64,000 bases of DNA from DATJFQ01 sp035495555. GTDB lineage: Bacteria; Acidobacteriota; Vicinamibacteria; Vicinamibacterales; 2-12-FULL-66-21. This document shows positions 32,908-40,260 of the stretch, piece after piece. The notes under the pieces were generated by a model. That model did no database searches. It saw only the letters and a program-made list of their open reading frames with translations, and was not told the origin of the DNA. Within the stretch, counting starts at the first letter, position 1. Every line of letters begins with the position of its first letter. Made by a program: the position numbers and the translations under genes. The DNA lies in NCBI GenBank assembly GCA_035495555.1, contig DATJFQ010000109.1:1-64000 (forward strand), written 5' to 3'.

Positions 32908-33633
32908 TCAGAAGCGGACGCCGAGCGTAAAGTTGGTGGTCCAGCCGCCCAGATCGATCTTCGTGCCGAGCATGCCGATGTCGGACGGAATGTCGCCCTC
33001 CACCTTCTGCCATCGCACTTCCCCGCCCGCGACGACCGCGTCGAACGGGAAGCGGATGCCGGCGAGCACGATGGGGCCGGTGGCGGTGCCATCAGCGACG
33101 TAGCGCGCCGGGAAGATCGAGTTGTCGATATCGACGAACTCTCCGGTCTCGCTGTAGCGCCACCGCACGGCCGCGATGCCCGCGCCGACATACGGTTCGG
33201 CGGCACTGCCGCGCGGCAGCAGCAGGAATCGTCCCGTGAAGGTCACCGGGACCGTGCGCAGTTTGAGGTCCTGCTGGATTTCGTCGCCGTTCGAGTGCGT
33301 CAGGTTGGCATAGACGCTCGGGACCGTGCGCTGGTAGAAGCCGAGGCCCACGCCCGCTTCGAAGTTCGAACCGATCCCGAACAGATACTCGCCGCCGATC
33401 GACGCGCCGTTGAAATCCTTGACCTCGAAGAGCAGCGGCTGCCCGTTCTGCAGATCGCCGAGCAGCACGTCATCGTTCACCCTCGAATCGAGGCCCTTCA
33501 GCGCGAAGTACCCGATGGTGAAGTTCACGGTGTTGTTCCCGTCGGCCGGCGACGACCTCACCTGGCGAATCTGAGCGTTGGCCAGCGAGGGCGCCAGCAT
33601 GACGGCGAGTGCAAGCAGCAGGGCTTTTTTCAT
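32908..33633 (-). CDS. Outer-membrane beta-barrel protein
   Basis: 241 residues from ATG 33633. GGAGG lies 10 nt upstream, and the preceding GTG would have better spacing. Signal peptide MKKALLLALAVMLAPSLANAQ. The mature part shows repeating amphipathic strands: VNFTIGYFALKG, SIGGEYLFGIGSNFEAGVGLGFYQR, PVTFTGRFLLLPRG, YVGAGIAAVRWRY, and a final TNFTLGVRF strand ending in Phe. VRSSPADGNNTV at the N-terminus and ALKGLDSRVNDDVLL are seen in acidobacterial OmpW-like barrels of unknown role. The protein is expected in the outer membrane. Ligand unknown. Confidence 0.8.
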   Translation of the reverse strand: MKKALLLALAVMLAPSLANAQIRQVRSSPADGNNTVNFTIGYFALKGLDSRVNDDVLLGDLQNGQPLLFEVKDFNGASIGGEYLFGIGSNFEAGVGLGFYQRTVPSVYANLTHSNGDEIQQDLKLRTVPVTFTGRFLLLPRGSAAEPYVGAGIAAVRWRYSETGEFVDIDNSIFPARYVADGTATGPIVLAGIRFPFDAVVAGGEVRWQKVEGDIPSDIGMLGTKIDLGGWTTNFTLGVRF

Positions 33634-33737
33634 CACGAATATGCCTCCAGACGGGGGAAGCCTCAGCACGAAAGGTGCCAGCGCGTGGCGACAGTTACCG
33701 ACGAGATCGTGTCGAAACGGATCGGCCAGTGTCTATC

Positions 33738-34568
33738 TCACAGGTCACAGGCGTCCAATTTCCTGGCCGGGCCCCTCGCAGAGGCGATCGTCTCGACCAT
33801 CTGGGTGTGAATGCGACCGTTCGAGGCGATGATCTCCCCGCGGCGGGATGCGAACGCGGCGCCGGACAAATCGCTGACGGTCCCGCCAGCTTCCGCGACG
33901 AGCAGCGCGCCGGCCGAGATGTCCCACGGGCTCAATTGCATTTCCCAGAATCCGTCGAGACGGCCGGCGGCGACGTAGCACAGGTCGATGGCCGCGGACC
34001 CGAGGCGCCGCACGGCTCGTGACGTCTCGAGGAAGGCCGCAAAGACATCCAGCAGGCGCCGCGACTCGTCGTGCACCGTGTACGGAAACCCCGTGCACAG
34101 CAACGAATCAATCAGGTGCTCCGCGTGCGAGACACGCAGCGGCACTCCGTTCATCCAGGCGCCGACGCCGCGCTCCGCGGTGAAGAGTTCGCGGCGGCTC
34201 GGGTCGTACACGGCCGCAACGGCGGCCTCGCCGTCGATCTCGAGCGACGCGGCGGAACAGAAGATCGGCAGCCCGTGTGCGTAATTCGTGGTCCCGTCGA
34301 CCGGGTCGAACACCCACGTATACTGCGCGGCCCGTTCGCGATCGCCGCGGGCGGCGAACTCCTCTGCCAGAATCGCGTGATCGGGAAAGCGTTCCGCGAT
34401 GAGCGCGCGGAACATCCGCTCGACGTCACGATCGATCTCCGTCACGAGATCGATGGCGCCCTTCTTTTCGATGTGAAGGTGTCCGGCGCCGGCGAGCTGC
34501 ATCGCGCCGGCTCGAGTGACCGCTTCGATTGCGGTCGACAGATAAATCGGTGGCAGCGAATCAGCCAC
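33738..34568 (-). CDS. suhB: Inositol monophosphatase family protein
   Basis: 276 residues from a GTG that overlaps the upstream kinase gene by 8 bp. Motif A is WVFDPVDGTTNYAHGLP (D-P-x-D-G-T-x-N) with the upstream metal-binding ILAEEFAAR Glu. Motif B is WDISAGALLVAEAGG. Both lithium-sensitive phosphatase signatures are intact, so it should dephosphorylate inositol-1-phosphate, related sugar phosphates or the like in a Mg-dependent reaction. The symbol is used in the family sense only; a role as a Nus-type rRNA factor, known for E. coli SuhB, cannot be judged here. Confidence 0.9.
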   Translation of the reverse strand: MADSLPPIYLSTAIEAVTRAGAMQLAGAGHLHIEKKGAIDLVTEIDRDVERMFRALIAERFPDHAILAEEFAARGDRERAAQYTWVFDPVDGTTNYAHGLPIFCSAASLEIDGEAAVAAVYDPSRRELFTAERGVGAWMNGVPLRVSHAEHLIDSLLCTGFPYTVHDESRRLLDVFAAFLETSRAVRRLGSAAIDLCYVAAGRLDGFWEMQLSPWDISAGALLVAEAGGTVSDLSGAAFASRRGEIIASNGRIHTQMVETIASARGPARKLDACDL

Positions 34569-35010
34569 CGGTCGCCGTGGCCAGCTTCTTCACCATGCGC
34601 ACTTCCATGCCGCCTTCCGGCGCGCGATGCAGCTGCACATCGTCCATGAAGCTGCGCATGAAGAAGATGCCCCGGCCGCTCGACTTGAGGATGTTCTCCG
34701 GGGCGAGCGGATCCGCCACTTCCTGCGGCTCGAATCCTTCGCCTTCGTCGACGACGCGAACCACGAGCTCCGTCGGCGCGTCCTCCGGAACGAACGCGAA
34801 TTCGACGGTGACGTGCTTGTCGGGATGTTCGCGGTTGCCGTGCTTGATCGCGTTGATGACGGACTCGCGGACCGCGACGCCGATCCAGTGCACCGCGTCC
34901 TCGTCCATCGCGGCGAGGTGGGCCATGCGATCGCTGACGACCTGGACAACGTCCAGCATGTCGAACACACTTGGGAACTGCAGCCGCACCTGGCCGCCGC
35001 GCATCATCAT
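34561..35010 (-). CDS. RsbW-like anti-sigma factor / serine kinase (HATPase)
   Basis: 149 residues from ATG 35010; the open frame continues upstream across the divergent promoter, but that part overlaps aroA. GHKL-type ATPase boxes: VAVRESVINAIKHGNREH (N box), VRVVDEGEGFEPQEVADP (G1, D-x-G-x-G) and SSGRGIFFMRSFMDDV (G2). This is the RsbW/SpoIIAB fold, which binds or phosphorylates an anti-sigma antagonist or sigma factor. No RsbV-like STAS protein, PP2C phosphatase or sigma factor is nearby. It is cotranscribed with the inositol monophosphatase. Confidence 0.85.
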   Translation of the reverse strand: MMMRGGQVRLQFPSVFDMLDVVQVVSDRMAHLAAMDEDAVHWIGVAVRESVINAIKHGNREHPDKHVTVEFAFVPEDAPTELVVRVVDEGEGFEPQEVADPLAPENILKSSGRGIFFMRSFMDDVQLHRAPEGGMEVRMVKKLATATGG

Positions 35011-35043
35011 GCCGAGGTAAGGATAATACAGTATAGTCGGCCG
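35011..35043. promoter_or_regulatory. Overlapping divergent promoter of aroA and the RsbW-like gene
   Basis: TATAGT (35032-35037) lies 6 nt before the aroA ATG at 35044. On the minus strand TATTAT (top 35023-35028) lies 12 nt before ATG 35010. Only 33 bp separate the starts. The aroA transcript would be leaderless. Confidence 0.5.
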
Positions 35044-36363
35044 ATGGTCTCGATCGCAGACGTCGCGGAGGTCCCGCGCGTGTCGAACGTCACCGGCACG
35101 CTGCGGGTGCCTGGTGACAAATCTGTGTCCCACCGATACGCCATGCTCGCTTCGGTCGCGATCGGCACCACCAGGCTCCAGGGGTATCTGCCCGGAGCCG
35201 ACTGCCTCGCCACGCTGGACTGCCTCGAGGCGCTTGGCGTCTCCGTCATCAGAATTCCCGGCGTTCATGGGCTCACCCTGGAGATAGAGGGACGCGGCCC
35301 GCGCGGCCTCCGCACACCCGGCCGACCGCTCGACGCCGCCAATTCCGGCACGTCGATGCGCCTCCTCGCCGGACTCGTAGCCGGGCATCCGTTCATCACG
35401 ACACTCACCGGCGACGAGTCGTTGTCGCGGCGGCCCATGCGCCGGATCATCGAGCCACTGACAACCATGGGCGCGTCCGTCGACAGCGACGGCGGACGGC
35501 CGCCGTTGACGATTGCCGGAGGCGATCTGCACGCGATTGCACACACGCCCCCGGTGCCGAGCGCGCAGGTGAAGAGTGCCGTGCTCCTCGCGGGCCTGCA
35601 CGCCGCGGGGGTGACCAGCGTTCACGAACGCGTGCCGACACGAGATCATACGGAGCGTGCGGTCGAGGCGTTCGGCGGGCGCATCGTCCGCGACGGCGAC
35701 GCCGTCAGCCTCGCCGGAGGTCAGCGGCTCTCGGCGATCCACGCGACGGTTCCCGGGGACATCTCCTCGGCGGCCTTCTGGCTCGCGCTCGCCGCCGGCA
35801 CGCCGGGAGCTTCCCTGGCGATCGAAGGCGTCGGCCTGAATCCGTCGCGCTCGCACCTGCTGGCGGTGCTGCGCCGGGCTGGGGCCGATATCGAGACACG
35901 CGAGGATCACGCCGGCGCCGGCGAACCGTCCGGGACCATCCACGTCCGCTTCGGCAGCCCGCGCTCGTTCGAAATTGGCCCCGACGAAGTGCCGCTCGTG
36001 ATCGACGAAATCCCTGCGCTGGCAGCGTTGGCCGTGATGACCGGCGGCACATCGCTGACCGTGAGCGGCGCAGCGGAACTCCGCGTCAAGGAAACCGATC
36101 GCATCTCGATGCTCGCGTCAGGTTTCCGCGCGCTCGGCGCGGACGTCGACGAATACGCCGACGGCTTCCACATCTCGGGCGGTCCACTGCAGGGCGGGAC
36201 GGCCGACGCCGCGGGCGATCACCGCCTGGCGATGGCGTTCGCGATTGCCGCCGCGCGCGCGCGCGGCCCCGCGCGCATCGTCGGCGCGCAGTCGGTCGCG
36301 GTGTCGTATCCCGGCTTCTTCGACGTGCTCCAGCAACTGTCCCGGTCCGGTGGCGCCCGATAA
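35044..36363 (+). CDS. aroA: 5-enolpyruvylshikimate-3-phosphate synthase
   Basis: 439 residues. It makes EPSP from shikimate-3-phosphate and phosphoenolpyruvate, the sixth step of the shikimate pathway. The family signatures are complete: LRVPGDKSVSHRYAMLASVA (substrate-binding K-S-x-x-R), LDAANSGTSMRLLAG, GDESLSRRPMRRI, SAQVKSAVLLAGL, and RVKETDRISMLASGF plus DHRLAMAFAIAA near the C-terminus. The start at 35044 has a -10 box 6 nt upstream and no Shine-Dalgarno. It overlaps aroK by 14 bp, so the two shikimate genes are coupled. The G-D-E-S and R-P-M-R residues match class I-like variants, but glyphosate sensitivity cannot be stated. Confidence 0.95.
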   Translation: MVSIADVAEVPRVSNVTGTLRVPGDKSVSHRYAMLASVAIGTTRLQGYLPGADCLATLDCLEALGVSVIRIPGVHGLTLEIEGRGPRGLRTPGRPLDAANSGTSMRLLAGLVAGHPFITTLTGDESLSRRPMRRIIEPLTTMGASVDSDGGRPPLTIAGGDLHAIAHTPPVPSAQVKSAVLLAGLHAAGVTSVHERVPTRDHTERAVEAFGGRIVRDGDAVSLAGGQRLSAIHATVPGDISSAAFWLALAAGTPGASLAIEGVGLNPSRSHLLAVLRRAGADIETREDHAGAGEPSGTIHVRFGSPRSFEIGPDEVPLVIDEIPALAALAVMTGGTSLTVSGAAELRVKETDRISMLASGFRALGADVDEYADGFHISGGPLQGGTADAAGDHRLAMAFAIAAARARGPARIVGAQSVAVSYPGFFDVLQQLSRSGGAR

Positions 36364-36853
36364 AATCTATCTCGTCGGATTCATGGCGGCGGGAAAAACG
36401 ACGGTGGCGCGTGCGATGGCTGCACGGCTCGGCTGGCGTGCGGAGGATGTGGACGAATTGATCGAAGCGCGCGAACGCCTGACCGTCGCGGACATCTTTG
36501 CCCGCCACGGCGAACCCTATTTTCGAGCCGCAGAACGCGAAATGATTCGCCTGCTCCTGCCGATCCGCCACGCCATCGTCGCCACGGGCGGCGGCACGTT
36601 CATGGACCCCGATACGAGGCAGACACTGAATCTGGATGGGACGACGGTCTGGCTCGACGTTCCGTTCACGGAGCTTCTCGGACGCCTGCCGGCCGACGGA
36701 CGACGGCCGCTGGCCGCCGATCGTCAACAGCTCGAACGACTGTACGTGCTGCGCCAGACCGCGTACGCGCAGGCCCACGTGCGGATCGACGCCGGTGACG
36801 CCCGGGCCGAAGAGGTCGCCGACCGCGTGCTCGATCGCCTCGGACTTGCCTGA
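36350..36853 (+). CDS. aroK: Shikimate kinase
   Basis: 167 residues from a GTG inside the end of aroA. Walker A is GFMAAGKTT (residues 10-18). DVDELIEARERLTVADIFARHGEPYFRAAEREM, quoted in part, is the shikimate-binding D-x-D with F-R-x-x-E. ATGGGTFMDP is the G-G-G motif, and GRRPL carries the lid Arg. It phosphorylates shikimate to the substrate of the aroA product. Usual length for the family. Confidence 0.93.
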   Translation: MAPDKIYLVGFMAAGKTTVARAMAARLGWRAEDVDELIEARERLTVADIFARHGEPYFRAAEREMIRLLLPIRHAIVATGGGTFMDPDTRQTLNLDGTTVWLDVPFTELLGRLPADGRRPLAADRQQLERLYVLRQTAYAQAHVRIDAGDARAEEVADRVLDRLGLA

Positions 36854-36854
36854 C

Positions 36855-37595
36855 GTGCGTTATCTGGTGCTTTCGGATATTCATGCCAACCTCGAGGCAC
36901 TCGACGCCGTCCTCGCTCATGCCGAAGGCCTGTGGGACCAGTCGCTCGTTCTTGGCGATCTCGTCGGATACGGCGCCGATCCGGGTCCGGTCATTGCGCG
37001 GGTGCGGGAGCTCGAGCCGGCCGCGATCATCCGCGGCAATCACGACAAGGTCGCGTGCGGCATCGACGATGCGCGCGAGTTCAACAACGTGGCTCGGATC
37101 GCCGCCGCGTGGACGGCGGCGCAGCTCTCCGATGAGCAGCGCGCGTATCTGCGCGGACTCCCCCAGGGCCCGACCGAAATCGACGAACGCGTCGAGATCT
37201 GTCACGGCGCGCCGTTCGACGAAGACCATTACATCTTCGACGCCGGGGACGCGCGGCGCGCGTTGATCGATGCGACGCGCGGGCTCTGCCTGTTTGGACA
37301 CACGCACCTGCCGGTCGTTTTCCGGCGTGTCGACGAGACGTACTCGGGGGGAACACCGGATCCGGATTCCGAGACCGTCGTCAGGCTGCAGCGCGGCGCG
37401 AAGTATCTGATCAATCCGGGGTCGGTCGGTCAGCCTCGCGATGGCGACGCCCGCGCGGGCTACGCGATCCTGGACGACGACACGCAGGAGCTGACGATGA
37501 TCCGCATTGCGTATCCGGTGGAGGAAGCGCAGTCGAAGATTCTCGCCGCCGGCCTTCCCCCAAGTCTCGCCCACCGGCTCGCGCTGGGACGCTAA
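36855..37595 (+). CDS. Metallophosphoesterase (YfcE-like fold)
   Basis: 246 residues from a GTG 1 bp after the aroK stop. Metal-site motifs: YLVLSDIHANLEAL (D-x-H), VLGDLVGYGADP (G-D), IIRGNHDKVACG (G-N-H-D), ICHGAPFDEDHY, and LFGHTHLPVVF (G-H-x-H) with INPGSVGQPRDGD. All five calcineurin-type motifs are present, so it is an active dinuclear phosphoesterase, probably on a small molecule or nucleotide. It is cotranscribed with the shikimate genes but has no evident link to them. Confidence 0.9.
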   Translation: MRYLVLSDIHANLEALDAVLAHAEGLWDQSLVLGDLVGYGADPGPVIARVRELEPAAIIRGNHDKVACGIDDAREFNNVARIAAAWTAAQLSDEQRAYLRGLPQGPTEIDERVEICHGAPFDEDHYIFDAGDARRALIDATRGLCLFGHTHLPVVFRRVDETYSGGTPDPDSETVVRLQRGAKYLINPGSVGQPRDGDARAGYAILDDDTQELTMIRIAYPVEEAQSKILAAGLPPSLAHRLALGR

Positions 37596-37603
37596 GCGCC
37601 CGC

Positions 37604-37698
37604 GAATTGCAGATTCCAGATTGGAGATTGCAGATTGATTGCGGGATTTGGGGATTCGGGATTCGAAATCTGCAATCTGCAATCTGCAATCTTCAATT
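37604..37698. repeat. Inverted CTGCAAT heptad array between convergent genes
   Basis: The arm 37604-37636 pairs with 37666-37698 at 30 of 33 positions. The loop contains further GGGATTN heptads (37642-37664). The right arm overlaps the last codons and the TGA stop (37693-37695) of the small minus-strand gene. It has the same layout as 32837-32897 with more mismatches. Confidence 0.85.
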
Positions 37699-37854
37699 CT
37701 TCTTACGCCGCTCGCGGTCCTGGCGGCGTCTCAACTCCGCGGCATAGGCGTCCTGCGCGGCACGGCCGCCGAGAATCCAGCCAATCACGACGCCGATCAC
37801 CAGGACGGCGGGGATGAAGATGAAGTGCGCCGCCGTCATGTTCGCGAAATTCAT
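37693..37854 (-). CDS. Small single-span membrane protein at the end of the ccm operon
   Basis: 53 residues, MNFANMTAAHFIFIPAVLV at the start, one clear membrane helix (IFIPAVLVIGVVIGWILGG), then a basic cytosolic tail (ELRRRQDRERRKKN). The start overlaps the ccmD stop as ATGA, and the last codons lie in a heptad array. Function is not known. Its size, one helix and position recall small subunits of heme-handling membrane complexes. It is too short to have been found by a 60-residue cutoff. Confidence 0.7.
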   Translation of the reverse strand: MNFANMTAAHFIFIPAVLVIGVVIGWILGGRAAQDAYAAELRRRQDRERRKKN

Positions 37855-38153
37855 CCGCGGCGCTCTCCGGCGTCGATGCGGCGGCTGACGGCGAGCAGCT
37901 CACGTTCCACCTTGCCCAGGCGGCTCCAGATCGACCACAAGTAGCCGAGCAGCATTACCCAGGCAAACCCGTAGGCGATCACGACGAGGCGCGCGGCGGG
38001 GATCGTCTCCTGTTGCGCGGCGCGGCTTACGGGCACGAATCCGTCCTGCGCGGCGGCGGTCGGCGGCTGCAGCGCGAAGACGGGAGTTGAGAACGCCAGC
38101 GCCGCCGCTATGACAAGCGCTCTCGCGGCACGTCCTGGCCACCAGTTGGTCAT
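37851..38153 (-). CDS. ccmD: CcmD-like heme exporter subunit with N-terminal signal-like extension
   Basis: 100 residues. The C-terminal part LVVIAYGFAWVMLLGYLWSIWSRLGKVERELLAV, quoted here only in parts (VIAYGFAWVMLLGYLW), is a typical CcmD: one membrane span followed by a short charged helix. CcmD holds CcmE to the CcmABC complex and helps release holo-CcmE. The N-terminal 60 residues, including a hydrophobic ALVIAAALAFSTPVFA segment, are longer than in usual CcmD (about 60-70 residues in total). The start is 3 bp after ccmC. Confidence 0.82.
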   Translation of the reverse strand: MTNWWPGRAARALVIAAALAFSTPVFALQPPTAAAQDGFVPVSRAAQQETIPAARLVVIAYGFAWVMLLGYLWSIWSRLGKVERELLAVSRRIDAGERRG

Positions 38154-38155
38154 CG

Positions 38156-38812
38156 TCACTCCTCGATTGACAGATAGATCTCTTCGAGCCGGGCCCGCTC
38201 GGCTTCGAGATGCGCCCGTGCCGTAATCGCGAGCACATACAACAGCAGGAACGCGGTCACGCAGAACCAGAACGGGCCGCGCATGCCCGGCTGCAGCGTC
38301 GGAACGACGGTCGTCTTCGGGTGCAGCGTGCGCCAGACGTTCACGGACCAGTAGACGAAGGGCACGTTCGCCATGCCGAAAATCGCAAGCCCGGCCGCCA
38401 GCCGCTCCGATCCGGCGCCGCCGTATTTCCGCAGCAGCAGATACGCGTTGAAAATCAGCCACAGCACGAACGTGGACGTGATGCGCTCGTCCCACACCCA
38501 CCAGACCCCCCACGCCTTGCGCGCCCACAGCGGTCCGGTGACGAGCACGATGATGCCGAACACCGACGTCAGCTCGGCCGCCGCGACGGCGAGCCGATCG
38601 GCAGCCGCGCGGCCCTTGAACAGGAACACCGCGCTCGAGATGCCGCACACGAACGCCGACACGAACATCGTCATGGCGGATGGCACATGAAAATAGAAAA
38701 TCTTCTGGACCAGCCCCATCGTCGATTCGTAGGGCGCTCCGTCGATCAGGAACGGCGCCATCATGAACATGCCGGCCGCAACGACGGTGAGAGGAAGAAA
38801 GAGTTTGCGCAT
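38156..38812 (-). CDS. ccmC: Heme exporter / cytochrome c maturation protein CcmC
   Basis: 218 residues, six membrane segments. KIFYFHVPSAMTMF contains the external His of the first heme ligand pair, and KAWGVWWVWDERITS is the tryptophan-rich WWD loop that holds heme. A second His in the later LHPKTTVVPTLQPGM loop, here not quoted in full, would be the partner. CcmC loads heme on CcmE in the inner membrane. Member of the CcsA/CcmC superfamily. Confidence 0.93.
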   Translation of the reverse strand: MRKLFLPLTVVAAGMFMMAPFLIDGAPYESTMGLVQKIFYFHVPSAMTMFVSAFVCGISSAVFLFKGRAAADRLAVAAAELTSVFGIIVLVTGPLWARKAWGVWWVWDERITSTFVLWLIFNAYLLLRKYGGAGSERLAAGLAIFGMANVPFVYWSVNVWRTLHPKTTVVPTLQPGMRGPFWFCVTAFLLLYVLAITARAHLEAERARLEEIYLSIEE

Positions 38813-38842
38813 TTTGGGGAGAGGCAGGCCTCAACGCCTGCG

Positions 38843-39523
38843 CTACTCGGTCATCAGTGGTTCGAATGTCCAGAGCGCGAGCACGATGAAGACGACGTCG
38901 AACAGCACCAGCATCGAAATCCATGCCCTCGCCATCGGCACGTCGACGTCGGCCTGCAGCAGCGCGGCGGTGCCGCGCACGCCGGCGATGATCACGGGAA
39001 TTGTAATCGGGTACAGCAGCACGGGCAGCAGCACGTCGCGGCTGCGCGCGCGCACCAGCATCGCGGCGAACAGCGTGCCGACGGCGGCAAACCCCGTCGT
39101 CCCCCCGGCCAGGAGTGCGACGAGGAGCAATGGCCGCGTGAACAGCGGCGCGTGAAAGAGCAACGCGACCAGCGGCACGATGACCACTTCGACCATCGCG
39201 AGGAGGAGCAGAATCCCCGCGAGCTTCCCGACGTAGAGCGCCGGCCGATCCACCGGCGCGATCATCAGGGCGCGCAGCGTTTCGTGCTGCCGTTCACGCT
39301 CGAACGCGCGCCCCAGCGCCAGCGTGCCGGAGAATGCAATGGCAATCCAGAGGATCCCCGGCGCCGCATCCGTGATCGGGCGGCCTTCGTTGACGAAGCC
39401 GAACGCGAATACCAGCACGCAGGCCACCGCGAAGAACAACGTCGTATAGAGAATCTCCCGGCTCCTGGCCTCGATGAGCACGTCCTTGCGGACAACGAGC
39501 CAGGCCGCGCGAACGAAGCTCAC
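38843..39523 (-). CDS. ccmB: Heme exporter ABC permease CcmB
   Basis: 226 residues, six membrane segments. RKDVLIEARSREILYTTLFF near the N-terminus is the CcmB hallmark, followed by GILWIAIAFSGTLALGRAFERERQH and APVDRPALYVGKLAG. With CcmA it forms the ATPase unit that frees holo-CcmE from CcmC. The start overlaps ccmA by 4 bp. Confidence 0.93.
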   Translation of the reverse strand: MSFVRAAWLVVRKDVLIEARSREILYTTLFFAVACVLVFAFGFVNEGRPITDAAPGILWIAIAFSGTLALGRAFERERQHETLRALMIAPVDRPALYVGKLAGILLLLAMVEVVIVPLVALLFHAPLFTRPLLLVALLAGGTTGFAAVGTLFAAMLVRARSRDVLLPVLLYPITIPVIIAGVRGTAALLQADVDVPMARAWISMLVLFDVVFIVLALWTFEPLMTE

Positions 39524-40248
39524 AACCGGCCTGCCGCCGGCTGCGGCGCGTGCGCGAGCGCGGCCCGATACCGCTCCCGCAGCGGTTCGCCCTCGTTCGC
39601 GACGTCGAGCAGTCGGCCGCGGTGCAGCAGCAACGCGCGATCAGCGACGCCGTCGACGGTATCCAGATCGTGCGTAACCACGATGGTGAGGCAGCCTGAG
39701 GCACGAAGTTGCCGGAGGCGGCCGACGAGCGCATCGGTGGCCGCATCATCGAGCCCGGTGAACGGTTCGTCGAGCAGCACCAGCCGCGGCTCGTGCAGCA
39801 GCGCGCGCTCGAGCGCGAGCCGCTGGCGCATGCCGCGCGAAAAGCCGGCGACCGGATCGTCTCTGCGGTCGGAGAGCCCTGCCCGATCGAGCGCCATGGA
39901 GATCCGCTCCTCGACGCGATCGATGCCGTAGAGACCGGCGAAGAAGCGCAGGTTCTCCGCGGGCGACAACTCGGGGTAGAGATACAGGTCGTGTCCGAGG
40001 AGTCCGATGCGCGCGCGGAGCGCCGCGCCCATCGCGCTCGTGTAGTCGCCGTACCGCACGTCGCCACCCGTTGGCGCGAGCAGCGTCGAGACGATCGCGA
40101 GCAGCGTCGATTTTCCCGCGCCGTTCGGGCCGAGCACGACGACCAGCTCGCCCGCCTCGACACGCAGCGATACCTTGTGCAGCGCGCGGCGGCGCCCGAA
40201 CGTGCGCGTGACGCCGGTCAATGCGAGCGAATGAAAATCCAGGGACAC
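39520..40248 (-). CDS. ccmA: Heme exporter ABC ATPase CcmA
   Basis: 242 residues. Walker A is GPNGAGKST (residues 40-48), the signature is FSRGMRQRLALERAL, a common CcmA variant of LSGGQ, Walker B is LVLLDEPFTGLDD, and the H-loop is VTHDLDTV. It supplies energy to CcmB/CcmC for release of heme-CcmE. The usual 200-230 residue length is slightly exceeded by a C-terminal tail. Confidence 0.93.
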   Translation of the reverse strand: MSLDFHSLALTGVTRTFGRRRALHKVSLRVEAGELVVVLGPNGAGKSTLLAIVSTLLAPTGGDVRYGDYTSAMGAALRARIGLLGHDLYLYPELSPAENLRFFAGLYGIDRVEERISMALDRAGLSDRRDDPVAGFSRGMRQRLALERALLHEPRLVLLDEPFTGLDDAATDALVGRLRQLRASGCLTIVVTHDLDTVDGVADRALLLHRGRLLDVANEGEPLRERYRAALAHAPQPAAGRL

Positions 40249-40260
40249 GGGCAGGCGATC

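Noticed and set aside
34561..35943. Extended N-terminus of the RsbW-like gene across the aroA region
   Set aside because: The frame is open through antisense of aroA, but ATG 35010 gives a complete HATPase domain and lies next to a -10-like box.
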